Assembly (NCBI RefSeq): GCF_001665605.1
Contig: NZ_LZSV01000017.1
Span: forward strand, 124,001 to 188,000
Source: Mycobacterium sp. 852014-50255_SCH5639931
GTDB taxonomy: Bacteria; Actinomycetota; Actinomycetes; Mycobacteriales; Mycobacteriaceae
Direction of reading: 5' to 3'
Length of the DNA: 64,000 bases
Position numbers and translations under genes: made by a program. Positions 23,510 through 33,059 of the stretch are shown here, in pieces. How positions within the stretch are numbered: position 1 is the first letter of the stretch; every line of letters begins with the position of its first letter. The notes under the pieces are model-generated. The model had not been told where the DNA came from, made no database searches, and worked only from the letters and a program-made list of their open reading frames with translations.

Positions 23510-24424
23510 GTGTCAGTGCTTGAGGAAGTGTTCTTCGAGTCCGGCGGGGTGCGGTGCGCGGCCGATCTCTACCGGCCCGCGAAAGTGAGCGACAGGCTCG
23601 CATGTGTGGTGATGGGACACGGCGGCAGCGCCACCAAGCGCCTGGGTCTGCCCGCGTACGCGGAGAAGTTCACCGCGGCGGGCCTGGCGGTGCTGGCGTT
23701 CGACTACCGGCATTTCGGAGCCAGCGGCGGCGACCCTCGGCAAGTCATCAACGTCGCCGAACAACAGGATGACTACCGGGCGGCGGTGCGATACGCACGC
23801 GGCCGTGACGACATCGATCCGCGTCGAATTGCCTTGTGGGGGACGTCCCTCAGCGGTGGTCACGTGCTGGCGGTCGCCGCCACGGATCCCGAAATAGCCG
23901 CCGTGGTGACGCAGGTCCCGCTGATTGACGGCTGGCACCGGGGCCGCGGGCTGCGGGAGCGTCTCAGTTGGGACGTGACGTGGCGGACGCTGCAATTCAC
24001 CGTCGCAGCGGTGCGCGATGTGGTTGGCGCGAAGTGGGGTCGGGAGCCGTATCTGGTTCCGGTGGTTGCCGATCCCGGCCACGCCGCGGTGTTCACGGAG
24101 CCCGAGGCAAAGGCCGCATTCGAGGTGCTGGGCGGCGAAGCCGTCGGCTGGCGCAATGCGCTGGCCCCCCGCATGCTGTTCGCGCTGCCGCGTTACCGCA
24201 AAGGTACCGCGGAGAAACTGCGCATGCCCGTCCTGATGTGCGTGGGGGACCACGACCTGCAAGCGTCGCCCAGGTTCGCGGTACGCATCGCGTCGGCGAT
24301 GAATAACGTTGAACTGCACCGCTATCCGGTGGGGCACTTCGATGTCTACACGGGCGCGCTCTTCGAGGCGATCAGCTCGGTGGAGGCGGAGTTCCTGCGC
24401 CGCCACTTGACACGGGACCCCTGA
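23510..24424 (+). CDS. Alpha/beta hydrolase, dienelactone-hydrolase/X-Pro-peptidase-like
   Basis: 304 residues from a GTG at 23510 (an in-frame GTG at 23453 gives 323 residues but has no better ribosome-binding site). MGHGGSATK carries the oxyanion-hole HG, the nucleophile elbow is WGTSLSGGH with the central Ser, Asp is in VGDHDL, and His is in PVGHFDVY, completing a Ser-Asp-His triad. The fold matches alpha/beta hydrolases of the DLH/BAAT-like group that act on esters, lactones or peptides. No signal peptide is present. It is convergent with the lipoprotein gene, separated by 5 bp. Confidence 0.8.
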   Translation: MSVLEEVFFESGGVRCAADLYRPAKVSDRLACVVMGHGGSATKRLGLPAYAEKFTAAGLAVLAFDYRHFGASGGDPRQVINVAEQQDDYRAAVRYARGRDDIDPRRIALWGTSLSGGHVLAVAATDPEIAAVVTQVPLIDGWHRGRGLRERLSWDVTWRTLQFTVAAVRDVVGAKWGREPYLVPVVADPGHAAVFTEPEAKAAFEVLGGEAVGWRNALAPRMLFALPRYRKGTAEKLRMPVLMCVGDHDLQASPRFAVRIASAMNNVELHRYPVGHFDVYTGALFEAISSVEAEFLRRHLTRDP

Positions 24425-24429
24425 CAAGT

Positions 24430-25779
24430 TCAGGACCAGGGGCCCGGGAAGTGGCCGTCCTGGTCTTGCACCATCACGATGTCCTTGCAGTCCCCGTTCA
24501 AGGCCGCGGCATTCTCGCCGCGGCATACCAGCGTCCAGCCCGAGATTCGAGTGAAGGGCCGAACGGACCAAGTGGTCGCAATCGGATCGGTGGCGGGCAG
24601 CGCGAGCACGGCAAACGTATTGCCGGCGTTTGTGATGTAGAGGTGGTCTTCAAAGAACGCCACCTTGGCGATCGACATCTTCTTCGCGTCGTCCCGCGTC
24701 TTCAGATAATCCCACTGCTGGCTGCGCAGGTTCCACACCCCGAAGCCGAACGCGGAGTTCTCCGAATCATGGCCATCGACAAACAATTTCCCGTCGGACA
24801 GCGTCGCGGATAACCCGCCACCGGGAATGCGGTCTGAGTCACCGACCTTGATGACGGCTTTGGCGTTGAGGTCATAGAACATGGTCGACAGCACCGGGGG
24901 ATTGTAAGAATCCCAGTGCGTGATCTGGACCAGTTTGTTTGGGCCATCCGTCAATTCGGCATCCACACTGCGGATGTCGTTGTCCTGATAAATCGCCTCC
25001 CCGCTGGGCCGGCGCAGCTCGGCACCCGACGTCTTGGCGGGGTCGGTGTTGCGTTGAAACGCGAGGACGTCCAGCCAGGCACGCCCGGATTGTGGGTCGC
25101 TCCACGGCATCGACAGGTCGGCGCCGGAGAGGAGCACGGTCCGGGGCGGTGACGTGGCGCCGTGCCCGTCGGTGAAGGCGTTGGTCCACGCCACACCCGT
25201 CGCGGTCGAGGCGAGCCCCCAATCCTTCGCCGCGGTGAACTTGAGGTCGGGGGTCGGCGGCTGCAGTTCTTTTGTCGCCAACGGTTGAGCCGCCTTGAAG
25301 TCGTAGGCGTACGCGGTCGCCTTGGTGACTGCGGGTTGTTGCGCCTGGGCGGGTTTGACGGTCGTGACGATGTAGACGACCCTCATGTCGTCCGCCGTGC
25401 CCGTCAGGGCGCAGATGGCACCGGTGACGTTCTCGCCGGGGGCGACCGCCGGAACGGCCGGCGCGATGTATTGGCCGGTTTTCGGATCGAAGATTTTCGG
25501 CCGGATGTCCTCGAGCGCGGATTTGCTCGTCGAAAGTTTGTCAGGGCAACCGAAGTACGCCGTTCCGCCGTAGCTTTTCCAATCCTTCTCCAGCGGACCA
25601 GTTATCGCGGCTGGCGACGGAGCCGCGCTGGTGGCGGTTTTCGACGAAGAAGTCGAGGTGGTCGGGGTCGCCGCGGGCGGGGACGCGGTTTCCGAACAGG
25701 ACACGACGGCCAGGCAGGTGACCGACGCGACGAGGGCAAGCCCGCATTTGGGCACAGTTTGCCCCGTGAAAGCCCGCAT
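24430..25779 (-). CDS. Large lipoprotein of unknown function
   Basis: 449 residues from the ATG at 25779. The lipobox LAVVSCSE puts the modified Cys near residue 28, followed by a Ser/Thr/Ala-rich linker. The mature part is beta-rich with repeated short strands (WGLASTATGVAW, VDAELTDG, KVGDSDRIPGGG, VAFFEDHLYITNAG), consistent with a beta-propeller-like fold. Four cysteines in the mature region (FGCPD, ICALTG, LVCRG, GDCKD) may form two disulfides. No enzymatic motif is recognised. It resembles the many exported mycobacterial lipoproteins annotated only as conserved. Confidence 0.8.
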   Translation of the reverse strand: MRAFTGQTVPKCGLALVASVTCLAVVSCSETASPPAATPTTSTSSSKTATSAAPSPAAITGPLEKDWKSYGGTAYFGCPDKLSTSKSALEDIRPKIFDPKTGQYIAPAVPAVAPGENVTGAICALTGTADDMRVVYIVTTVKPAQAQQPAVTKATAYAYDFKAAQPLATKELQPPTPDLKFTAAKDWGLASTATGVAWTNAFTDGHGATSPPRTVLLSGADLSMPWSDPQSGRAWLDVLAFQRNTDPAKTSGAELRRPSGEAIYQDNDIRSVDAELTDGPNKLVQITHWDSYNPPVLSTMFYDLNAKAVIKVGDSDRIPGGGLSATLSDGKLFVDGHDSENSAFGFGVWNLRSQQWDYLKTRDDAKKMSIAKVAFFEDHLYITNAGNTFAVLALPATDPIATTWSVRPFTRISGWTLVCRGENAAALNGDCKDIVMVQDQDGHFPGPWS

Positions 25780-25883
25780 CGGAAAACCCCCGTTAAGTTC
25801 GTGTAACCAACGAGCGTAAGGCGGGCCGGGACTAACCGCGACTTGTGTCAGGCGGTCTTCGTCACACCCGGCCCGCCGACCGG

Positions 25884-27122
25884 CTACCGGTCGAACTCGA
25901 TGGGCAGGCTCTTCGGCCCGCTGAGGCTCACCATCGGTTTCCACGGAACCGGTCCCGCGGTGCGCGGGTTGAGCAGGCGGCCCGCGATGACGTTGAGCGC
26001 CTCGGCGATCTCGCGGCGGGCCAGGTTGGCGCCCAGGCAGTAGTGCACGCCGCCGCCGAAGGTCAGGATGGGCGGCGCCCCCTCTCGCGTGATGTCGACC
26101 CGGTCGGGCTCGTCGTACACCGCCGGGTCGCGGTTGGCCGCGGCCGTGTTCACCAGGACCATCGTGCCGGCGGGAAAGAGGTAGCCGTCCAGCTCGGCGT
26201 CCTCGACCACCAGGCGAAGGGTCCCGCACGCGATCGGCGAGTGGCGCATGGTCTCCTCGACCGCGCGCATCGCCAGTTCCGGGCGCTCCTTGAGCAGGCC
26301 CCATTGCTCCGGGTGCTCGCAGAGGACGTGCACCGAGGCGGCCACCTGGTTCCGAGTGGTGTCCGTCCCCGCCAGCAGGAGGCCGCCCGCGAGCATCCGC
26401 AGCTCGGCGGTGTTCAGCCGGTCGCCTGGAAAAGTCGGGTCCTCGGCGCGAATCAGGTCCGAGAGCAGGTCATCGGTCAAGCTGTGCCGCCGCCGCGCGA
26501 CCATGTCGTCGACGTAGGCGTCGAGCTGGTGCCAGGCGTTCATGACGACAGGCTCAACCGCGCGCAGGTCGACGCTGAAGCTGAAGGCCTTGAACACGTC
26601 GTCCGCCCACAACGAGAACTGCTGCCAGTCCTCGCGCGGAGCGCCGAGCAATGCGCAGATGATCGGGACGGGGTAGGGGCGCGCGAGGTCGGCGACGACG
26701 TCGCAGCGACCCGCGTCGATGACCGTGTCCACCAGCTCGTTCATCACCTCGACCATGGTGTCGTGCAGCCGCAGGGTCGCGCGGGGCGTGAACGCCTTGG
26801 ACGTCAGGCTGCGCAGCCGATGGTGTGCGTCGCCTTCCAGGCACAGCAGGCTGTTGATCACCTTGTCCCACAAGGGGCCCGACGTGACGCCCTGGACCAG
26901 CAGGTTGATCCCCGGCGGGATGTGGAATCGGGCGTCGCGAAGAACGGAGCGGACGAGGTGGTAGGAGAGGACTTCGGGTCCGTGCGGCCCGATGGCGACG
27001 GGAGCCTGCCGTTGCGCCGCCTGCAGGCGGGGATAGACGTCGGCCGGGGTTTCTTCCGCGCCATAGGCCAACGTCGGCAGATCGGCATCGAAAACGCTTG
27101 TGGGAGCGGTACCGACGGTCAT
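25884..27122 (-). CDS. Cytochrome P450 (first of three)
   Basis: 412 residues from the ATG at 27122, chosen because GAGGAG lies six bases upstream; the longer frame from 27164 lacks this. P450 hallmarks are the I-helix AGTDTTRNQ, the K-helix ETMRH (ExxR), and the heme loop FGGGVHYCLG with the axial Cys thiolate. It is a soluble bacterial class I enzyme needing ferredoxin and a reductase, none of which is adjacent. Substrate unknown. The 150-bp upstream region holds an inverted repeat (27176-27237) that could be an operator. Confidence 0.93.
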   Translation of the reverse strand: MTVGTAPTSVFDADLPTLAYGAEETPADVYPRLQAAQRQAPVAIGPHGPEVLSYHLVRSVLRDARFHIPPGINLLVQGVTSGPLWDKVINSLLCLEGDAHHRLRSLTSKAFTPRATLRLHDTMVEVMNELVDTVIDAGRCDVVADLARPYPVPIICALLGAPREDWQQFSLWADDVFKAFSFSVDLRAVEPVVMNAWHQLDAYVDDMVARRRHSLTDDLLSDLIRAEDPTFPGDRLNTAELRMLAGGLLLAGTDTTRNQVAASVHVLCEHPEQWGLLKERPELAMRAVEETMRHSPIACGTLRLVVEDAELDGYLFPAGTMVLVNTAAANRDPAVYDEPDRVDITREGAPPILTFGGGVHYCLGANLARREIAEALNVIAGRLLNPRTAGPVPWKPMVSLSGPKSLPIEFDR

Positions 27123-27175
27123 GACGGTCTCCTCGAGGTCGCGCGAGCGATGCGTTCGCGACAACTTTCACACAA

Positions 27176-27237
27176 TGTATGGCCGTACCGATTGGGTGTC
27201 AACGATCTTGCGGCTTCGCGGCCCAACGGGCCATACA
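27176..27237. promoter_or_regulatory. Inverted repeat upstream of the P450 gene
   Basis: TGTATGGCC (27176-27184) and its reverse complement GGCCATACA (27229-27237) flank inner TTGGG and CCCAA segments. The repeat lies 54-115 bp upstream of the P450 start. It may be two half-sites for a TetR-type regulator. There is no regulator gene adjacent. Confidence 0.35.
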
Positions 27238-27272
27238 AATTGGAAGGCGTGTGTGGCCGTGCGGTTTGAGGC

Positions 27273-28466
27273 CTACCCGTGTCTCATGCCGCGGACCAGT
27301 TGGTCGCCGATCAGCGCGACCGCGAACACGGCGCCGGTGACTCCCGAAATGATCAGCGGCAGTTGACCGTTCGCGCCCCAGAGTAAGCCCGCCCACAACC
27401 CCGCCGCCAGGACGGCCAGTCCGATGAGGCCCTGGAACAGGCCCTGAGCGCTGGCCTGGTGCTCCGGGTCGACCAACCCCGAAATCCAGGCCTTGCCCAC
27501 CCCGTCGGTGCACCCGGTGAACAGCCCGTAGGCGCCGATCAGCAGCCACGCCGTCACGGTGTCGGTGGTCAGTCCCAATCCGATGTAGCCGATCGCGAAG
27601 AATGCCAGGCCGAGGCCGAACAACGCCGGCCTGCCGACGCGGTCGGCCAGCGATCCGGCCGGGTAGCTGGCCAGGGCATACACCGCGTTGTAACCGACGT
27701 ACGCCAGAATCACCCCCACCACCGAGAAACCAATCTCGTTGAGCCGCAACAACAGCAGGGCGTCGGGAAAATTCGCCACGCTGAACAGCACGAGGAATGC
27801 GGTCACCCGCCAATACGGCCGCGGCAACGAGCGCACGCCGGCCCACATCGATTGCCGCTGCGCTCGCGGGGCGCGACGGCTGCGCTCGCGCACCAGGAAG
27901 ACGAGCGCCACGCTGAGGACGGCGGGCGCGATGGCGACATACAACAACGGCGCGATCCGGTGGTCGAGCAGCTCATAACCCACCAGCCCGAGCAGCGGAC
28001 CGAAAACGGCGCCGAAGGTGTCCATCGCGCGGTGGAAGCCGAAAACGCGGCCGCGCAGTGCCTCGTCCACATCGTCGACCAGCAGCGCGTCCCGCGGCGC
28101 ACCGCGCACGCCCTTACCGAGCCGGTCGACGACGCGACCCGCGAGCACGCCCGGCCACGCCGCGGCCACCGCGATGATCACCTTGCCCAGCGCCGCCATC
28201 CCGTACCCGGTGGCGATCAACGGGCGCCGGGCGAACCTGTCGCCGAGTGGCCCCGAGGCGAGTTTCGTCAGCGAGGCGGCGCCCTCGGCCGCGCCCTCGA
28301 CGGCTCCCACCACCGACGGCGGCGCACCCAGCACCGCCGTCAGGTAGATCGGCAACAGCGGATACAACAGCTCACTGGCCGTGTCCTGCAGAAACGAGAC
28401 CCCGGAGAGCACCCGGACGTTGCGAGTGAGCCAGCGGGCCCCCACGTCGGGTTCACTCTGGGGCAC
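27273..28466 (-). CDS. MFS transporter
   Basis: 397 residues from a GTG at 28466 that overlaps the last 14 bp of the NYN gene; the frame open from 28514 only adds residues shadowing that gene. Twelve membrane helices are expected. The loop between helices 2 and 3 reads GPLGDRFARRPL, the MFS motif A (GxLaDrxGrrxx), and a second-half copy reads GSLADRVGRPAL. VRGAPRDALL matches the subgroup of RDRP-containing MFS proteins. The substrate is unknown. Translational coupling to an RNA-binding or nuclease-type NYN protein is odd, but such overlaps are common in this genome. Confidence 0.88.
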   Translation of the reverse strand: MPQSEPDVGARWLTRNVRVLSGVSFLQDTASELLYPLLPIYLTAVLGAPPSVVGAVEGAAEGAASLTKLASGPLGDRFARRPLIATGYGMAALGKVIIAVAAAWPGVLAGRVVDRLGKGVRGAPRDALLVDDVDEALRGRVFGFHRAMDTFGAVFGPLLGLVGYELLDHRIAPLLYVAIAPAVLSVALVFLVRERSRRAPRAQRQSMWAGVRSLPRPYWRVTAFLVLFSVANFPDALLLLRLNEIGFSVVGVILAYVGYNAVYALASYPAGSLADRVGRPALFGLGLAFFAIGYIGLGLTTDTVTAWLLIGAYGLFTGCTDGVGKAWISGLVDPEHQASAQGLFQGLIGLAVLAAGLWAGLLWGANGQLPLIISGVTGAVFAVALIGDQLVRGMRHG

Positions 28467-29343
28467 GAAGCCGGACCATCCGTGTCGTCGACGTCTCGTC
28501 CAACTCGACGACATCGGACCGCGAACGCAGGAAATCGCTGAATGACCGGAATCCCAAGGATTTTTCGCTGAACGACGGGTCCATCCGCTTCATCTGTGCC
28601 TTCACCGCCGAATTGTGCAGCCAGTCGACGTCGTCCTTCTCCAGGCCGATTTGCAGCGCACGCGTCAGCAGCGCGGTGGCGGCGGCCTGCGGATCGGGTG
28701 GCTCCGGCTCGTCGGGCTGCGCCGGCTTGGCGCGCCCGGCCCGTTGCTTGGACGGCTTCGCCTCCGCCTCGCTCGCGGCCTGTGGTTCGAGCGCCGGCAC
28801 CCCTGGCAGCGAGTCGTAGATGACGAACTCGTCGCAGGCCGCCGCCAGCGCCCGGCTCGATGCGCCGGCCACCCCGATGCCCACGACGTAGCGGCCGAGC
28901 CTCTTGCAACGCTGGGCCAACGGTATGTAGTCGGAGTCGCCGGCCACGACCACCACGTGGGTGAGGTCGGGGAGGCGGAACATGTCCTCGACGGCGTCGA
29001 CGGCCAGCCGGATGTCGGCGCCGTTCTTGCCGTAGGCCGCGGCGGGGAACAACTGGACCAGGTCGACCGCGCGGGCCACCAGCTGCCCGCGGTACCCGGC
29101 GTTGATATCCGCCGACCAGTCCGCATAGGCGCGGGTGAGCACCAGGGTCCCGAACGACGACGCGAAGTCAAGAATCGCGCCGACGTCGACGGTGGCCCGG
29201 TCCAGCCGCTCGGAATACTGCTCGAGGCCCTTGGCTTTGTCGCGCTGGAACGAGCTGCGGCCGTTGACCTGGTCGTATCGGGAGATCACGATGTTGTCGA
29301 AGTCGAGGTAGACGGCCACGCGGGCCGCAACCGGTTCGGTCAT
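28453..29343 (-). CDS. NYN-domain (PIN-like) putative ribonuclease with C-terminal LOTUS/OST-HTH domain
   Basis: 296 residues. The N-terminal NYN domain (about 8-175) has the acidic residues of PIN-like nucleases: YLDFDNI (Asp14, Asp16), GADIRLAVD and VAGDSDYIPL. A low-complexity charged linker (about 185-215) follows. The C-terminal 75 residues fit the LOTUS/OST-HTH RNA-binding fold: VDWLHNSAVKAQMKRMDPSF, LGFRSFSDFL, DVVELDE. Known NYN-LOTUS proteins bind or cut structured RNA; the bacterial targets are largely unknown. It overlaps the MFS gene by 14 bp and is divergent from the hydrolase at 29453. Confidence 0.88.
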   Translation of the reverse strand: MTEPVAARVAVYLDFDNIVISRYDQVNGRSSFQRDKAKGLEQYSERLDRATVDVGAILDFASSFGTLVLTRAYADWSADINAGYRGQLVARAVDLVQLFPAAAYGKNGADIRLAVDAVEDMFRLPDLTHVVVVAGDSDYIPLAQRCKRLGRYVVGIGVAGASSRALAAACDEFVIYDSLPGVPALEPQAASEAEAKPSKQRAGRAKPAQPDEPEPPDPQAAATALLTRALQIGLEKDDVDWLHNSAVKAQMKRMDPSFSEKSLGFRSFSDFLRSRSDVVELDETSTTRMVRLRAPE

Positions 29344-29452
29344 GGACTAAATCATGGCTGAGGCGTCGGGCACTGTGGGGACCGGAAGCGTTTTCCGTCA
29401 CGATTCGCCCGATCTCGGCCGTAAGCGAGGCGAGAGCGGGTATCCCCGAACA

Positions 29453-30325
29453 ATGAACGAGTTGAAGTATCTGGAGCTGCACGGCGATCGCGTCGCCTAC
29501 CGCGACGAGGGCGACGGCGAGGTGCTCCTACTCATCCACGGGATGGCCGGAAGCTCGGAGACGTGGCGATCGGTGATACCGACGCTGTCGAAGAAGTTCC
29601 GGGTCATCGCCCCTGACCTGCTCGGCCACGGCGAGTCGGCGAAACCCCGGACGGACTATTCGCTGGGCGCCTTCGCGGTGTGGCTTCGTGATCTGCTCGA
29701 CGAACTCGGCGTCAGCCAGGCCACCCTGGTCGGTCAGTCGCTCGGCGGCGGGGTCGCGATGCAGTTCGTCTACCAACACCCCGACTATGCCAAGCGGTTG
29801 ATCCTGATCAGCAGCGGCGGCCTGGGCCCCGACGTCGGCTGGGTGCTGCGGCTGCTCTCGGCGCCCGGCGCGGAGCTGGTGCTGCCGATCATCGCGCCGA
29901 AGCCCGTCCTCGCCGTCGGCAATCGGCTCAGGTCGTGGTTGCGTGGCGCCGGCATCCATTCGCCGCGCGGGGCCGAGATGTGGAGCGCCTACTCGTCGCT
30001 GTCCGACGGCGAGACCCGGCAGTCGTTCCTGCGCACGCTGCGATCGGTGGTCGATTACCGGGGCCAGGCGGTCAGCGCGCTCAGCAGGCTGCGGCTGCGC
30101 GACGACTTGCCGGTCATGGCGATCTGGGGCGAGCGTGACGCCATCATTCCCGTCGATCACGCGTACGCCGCGCACGAGGCCCGTACCGACGCCAGGCTCG
30201 AAATCCTGCCCGACGTCGGCCACTTTGCGCAGGTCGAGGCGCCGAACCAGGTGGTCGAGCTGATCGAGGACTTCATCGCGACCGGCGACCGCCGCCAAAC
30301 GGAGAGCTCACAGCTGCACATGTGA
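29453..30325 (+). CDS. Alpha/beta hydrolase (Ser nucleophile)
   Basis: 290 residues from the ATG at 29453 (the frame is open from 29354 but the extra residues look noncoding). LLIHGMAGSSETW gives the oxyanion hole, GQSLGGG the Ser nucleophile elbow, WGERDAIIP the acid and DVGHFAQVEAP the His. The layout matches the large mycobacterial family of C-C bond or ester hydrolases (MhpC/BphD-like). No export signal. Substrate unknown. It may be transcribed with the P450 43 bp downstream. Confidence 0.85.
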   Translation: MNELKYLELHGDRVAYRDEGDGEVLLLIHGMAGSSETWRSVIPTLSKKFRVIAPDLLGHGESAKPRTDYSLGAFAVWLRDLLDELGVSQATLVGQSLGGGVAMQFVYQHPDYAKRLILISSGGLGPDVGWVLRLLSAPGAELVLPIIAPKPVLAVGNRLRSWLRGAGIHSPRGAEMWSAYSSLSDGETRQSFLRTLRSVVDYRGQAVSALSRLRLRDDLPVMAIWGERDAIIPVDHAYAAHEARTDARLEILPDVGHFAQVEAPNQVVELIEDFIATGDRRQTESSQLHM

Positions 30326-30370
30326 TCTAGGCGTCGCTTCGGTGCGCAGGCCCGTCGTAAAATTGCGGTG

Positions 30371-31741
30371 ATGCGCACTGCCGCGCCTACCGCGCTTCCG
30401 CCGGGGCCCCGGCTGCCCCGGGCGGTACAGGCCGCGTTGATGCTGCACCGTGGATCGCACTTTGTCGCCGCCTGCCGCCGTCGTTATGGGAGCGTGTTCA
30501 CGCTGCGCGTCGCGGGCATGGGAACGCTGGTGTATCTGGCCGACCCGGCAGACATCAAGGCGGTGTTTGCCGGTGACCCGCACGTCTTCCATGCCGGCGA
30601 AGCGAATTCGATTCTGAGCGGGTTGCTCGGCGATACCTCTCTACTCGTCATCGACGAGGACGTCCATCGGGATCGCCGCCGTCTGATGCTGCCGCCGTTC
30701 CATCGCGACGCCGTCGCACGCCAGGCAGGACTGATGGCCGAGATCGCGGCCGCGAACGTCGCCGGTTGGCCGGTGGGACAGAGCTTCGCGGCCGCGCCCA
30801 AGATGTCGGAGATCACCCTCGAGGTGATCCTGCGCACTGTCATCGGCGCCACGGACCCGGCTCGGCTCACCGCGCTGCGTGAAATCATGCCGCAGCTGCT
30901 CACCGTGGGTTCGTGGGCGACGCTGGCACTGGCGAAGCCGGAGCTGCAGGGCTACCTCCCATGGCGTGGCCTGCGTCGGCGAATGGCCGAAGCCGACCGC
31001 CTGCTTTACGCCGAGATCGCCGAGCGCCGCGCCGACCCCGACCTGGCCGGGCGCACCGACGTGCTGGCCATGCTGGTACGCGCCGACGACGGCGGGCGCA
31101 CGATGTCCGACCGCGAGCTGCGGGACCAGCTGATGACGTTGCTGGTGGCCGGGCACGACACCACCGCCAACGGGTTGTCCTGGGCGCTCGAGCGGTTGAC
31201 CCGCCACCCGGCCATCTTGGCCAAGGCCGTGATCGCGGCCGAGGCCAGCGCCGCGGGCGATCCGGCCGGTGACGAGTATCTCGACGCGCTGGTGAAGGAG
31301 ACGTTGCGGATCCGTCCGGTGGTGTTCGACGTGGGGCGGGTGCTCACCCAACCGGCCGAAGTCGCCGGCTACCGGCTGCCGGCCGGGGTCATGGTGGCGC
31401 CGGGAATCGGGCTGGTGCACACCAGCGCCGCGGTGTACCCGGATCCGGACCGGTTCGATCCGGACCGCATGCTGGGCGCCACCCTGACCCCGACGACGTG
31501 GTTCCCTTTCGGCGGCGGCAACCGCCGCTGTCTGGGCGCCGGCTTCGCCATGGTCGAGATGCGCGTGGTGTTGCGCGAGATTCTGCGCCGGGCCGAGTTG
31601 CGCACCACCACCGCGGCCGGCGAACGGCAGAAGCTGAAATTCGTTGTCCTGATACCGCATCGCGGCGCGCGCATTCGATTGAGGGCAATCAAAGACGTTC
31701 CGGCCGCAGCGCCGGCGACCAGGCAGACGCCGGCGCGGTAG
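30371..31741 (+). CDS. Cytochrome P450 (CYP135/CYP138-like)
   Basis: 456 residues from the ATG at 30371 (GTG at 30368 is adjacent). The I-helix reads LLVAGHDTTANG, the ExxR is KETLRIRP, and the heme loop FPFGGGNRRCLGAGFAM holds the Cys ligand. The N-terminal LPPGPRLPR hinge and overall length resemble the CYP135/CYP138 group of mycobacteria, from memory. Substrates of that group are not established. Its stop directly abuts the convergent FAD-monooxygenase stop. Confidence 0.92.
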   Translation: MRTAAPTALPPGPRLPRAVQAALMLHRGSHFVAACRRRYGSVFTLRVAGMGTLVYLADPADIKAVFAGDPHVFHAGEANSILSGLLGDTSLLVIDEDVHRDRRRLMLPPFHRDAVARQAGLMAEIAAANVAGWPVGQSFAAAPKMSEITLEVILRTVIGATDPARLTALREIMPQLLTVGSWATLALAKPELQGYLPWRGLRRRMAEADRLLYAEIAERRADPDLAGRTDVLAMLVRADDGGRTMSDRELRDQLMTLLVAGHDTTANGLSWALERLTRHPAILAKAVIAAEASAAGDPAGDEYLDALVKETLRIRPVVFDVGRVLTQPAEVAGYRLPAGVMVAPGIGLVHTSAAVYPDPDRFDPDRMLGATLTPTTWFPFGGGNRRCLGAGFAMVEMRVVLREILRRAELRTTTAAGERQKLKFVVLIPHRGARIRLRAIKDVPAAAPATRQTPAR

Positions 31742-32908
31742 CTATATGCCGTAGTCCGGCAGAGCTAATTCCTTGCGCACGTTGCCGGCGAAAAGCGTTG
31801 CCACGGGTGCGAAATTCATCGTCCGCATCGCCAGGTTACGTAGCCACAGCCCGAGGTGGGTCTTCGTGGCGAAGGCCGGGATGTTGCGCGCCGCGCCGGC
31901 TTGCTTGGCCTTGATGAACGGTCTCAGGCGCGCCTCGTAGGCATCGAAGGCGCGGCGATGGTCGGCCCCGGCGCGGGCGAGCTCGCCCGCCAGGATGTAC
32001 GCCTCGGCGATCGCCAGGCCGGTGCCCTCACCGCCAAGCAGCGAGATGCACCCGGCCGCGTCGCCGAGCAGCAGCACCCGGCCGCGTGACCAACGGTCCA
32101 TCCGGATCTGGCTGACGACGTCGAAGTACAGATCGTCGACGTCGTCGAGCTTTGCCAACATGTCCCGGCTTTCCCAGCCGATGGCGCCGAATTCTTTGCG
32201 CAGCTCGTCTTTTGGCGACATTCCGGTGCCGTCATGCCCGGCGCGGAAGACGAATAAGAACATGCTGCGGTCCCTTCGCAGCGCGACCCGCGACACCTGC
32301 CGGCCGGGAACGGCGTAGTTGACGTAGACCAGTTCGTCACGCGCCGGGTAACCCTCGACCACGCAGGCCGCGACCTTGCAGCCGAGGTAGTGCTCGATAT
32401 CGTTGTCGGGCCCAAAGACCAGACGACGGACGTTGGAGTGCAGGCCGTCGGCGCCGATCAGCAGGTCGAAGTCGCGCGGCGCGCCCTTGTCGAAGCTCAG
32501 CCGCACAGTGTCCCCGTCATCGTCGACGGTGGCGATGCTGTCGCCGAAGATCGTCTCCACCTTGTCCTCGATGGTGGCGTAAATGGCCGCGGCCAGATCG
32601 CCGCGGGGCAGGCTGACCAGATCGTCGCCGAACATGCGGCGAAAAACGCTGACGTCCACGTCCGCTCTCACCTCGCCGCGCGAGTCGACGGAGCGCACCT
32701 TCTCAATTTGGTAACCCGCGGCGCGGATCCGCTCTTCGATACCCATGCGCTTGGCCACCTGGTAGCCGACACCCCAGAAGTCGATCATGTAGCCGCCGGT
32801 GCGAAAGTGTGGTGCCTGTTCGATCAGCGTCGGCGTGTGGCCGGTGCAATGCAGCCAGTGGCCGAGCGCCGCGCCCGCCACGCCGGCACCACTGATGGCG
32901 ATTCTCAT
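31742..32908 (-). CDS. FAD-dependent monooxygenase (PHBH/UbiH fold)
   Basis: 388 residues. The N-terminal AISGAGVAGAALGHWL is the GxGxxG dinucleotide fold. LLIGADGLHSNVR is the DG motif that contacts FAD and NAD(P)H, and VLLLGDAAGCISLLGGEGTG is the GD motif that binds the FAD ribityl. This is group A flavoprotein hydroxylase architecture; aromatic or polyketide-like substrates are typical. Length and character fit Rv0575c of M. tuberculosis, from memory. The start MRIAISGAG begins the fold directly, so the ATG at 32908 is secure. Confidence 0.9.
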   Translation of the reverse strand: MRIAISGAGVAGAALGHWLHCTGHTPTLIEQAPHFRTGGYMIDFWGVGYQVAKRMGIEERIRAAGYQIEKVRSVDSRGEVRADVDVSVFRRMFGDDLVSLPRGDLAAAIYATIEDKVETIFGDSIATVDDDGDTVRLSFDKGAPRDFDLLIGADGLHSNVRRLVFGPDNDIEHYLGCKVAACVVEGYPARDELVYVNYAVPGRQVSRVALRRDRSMFLFVFRAGHDGTGMSPKDELRKEFGAIGWESRDMLAKLDDVDDLYFDVVSQIRMDRWSRGRVLLLGDAAGCISLLGGEGTGLAIAEAYILAGELARAGADHRRAFDAYEARLRPFIKAKQAGAARNIPAFATKTHLGLWLRNLAMRTMNFAPVATLFAGNVRKELALPDYGI

Positions 32909-33059
32909 GATGTTCTCTACGCTCGCACCACTGCCGAGCGGCCTCTAGCCGCTCACGGTGGAACGTTCGCAATTCGCCGCCCATCAGTAACGCGGCGGCG
33001 GACGTTGACGCACGCCGGCGATCATTTCCATTCGACGGCCGGTGAACGTGACGCTTGGT

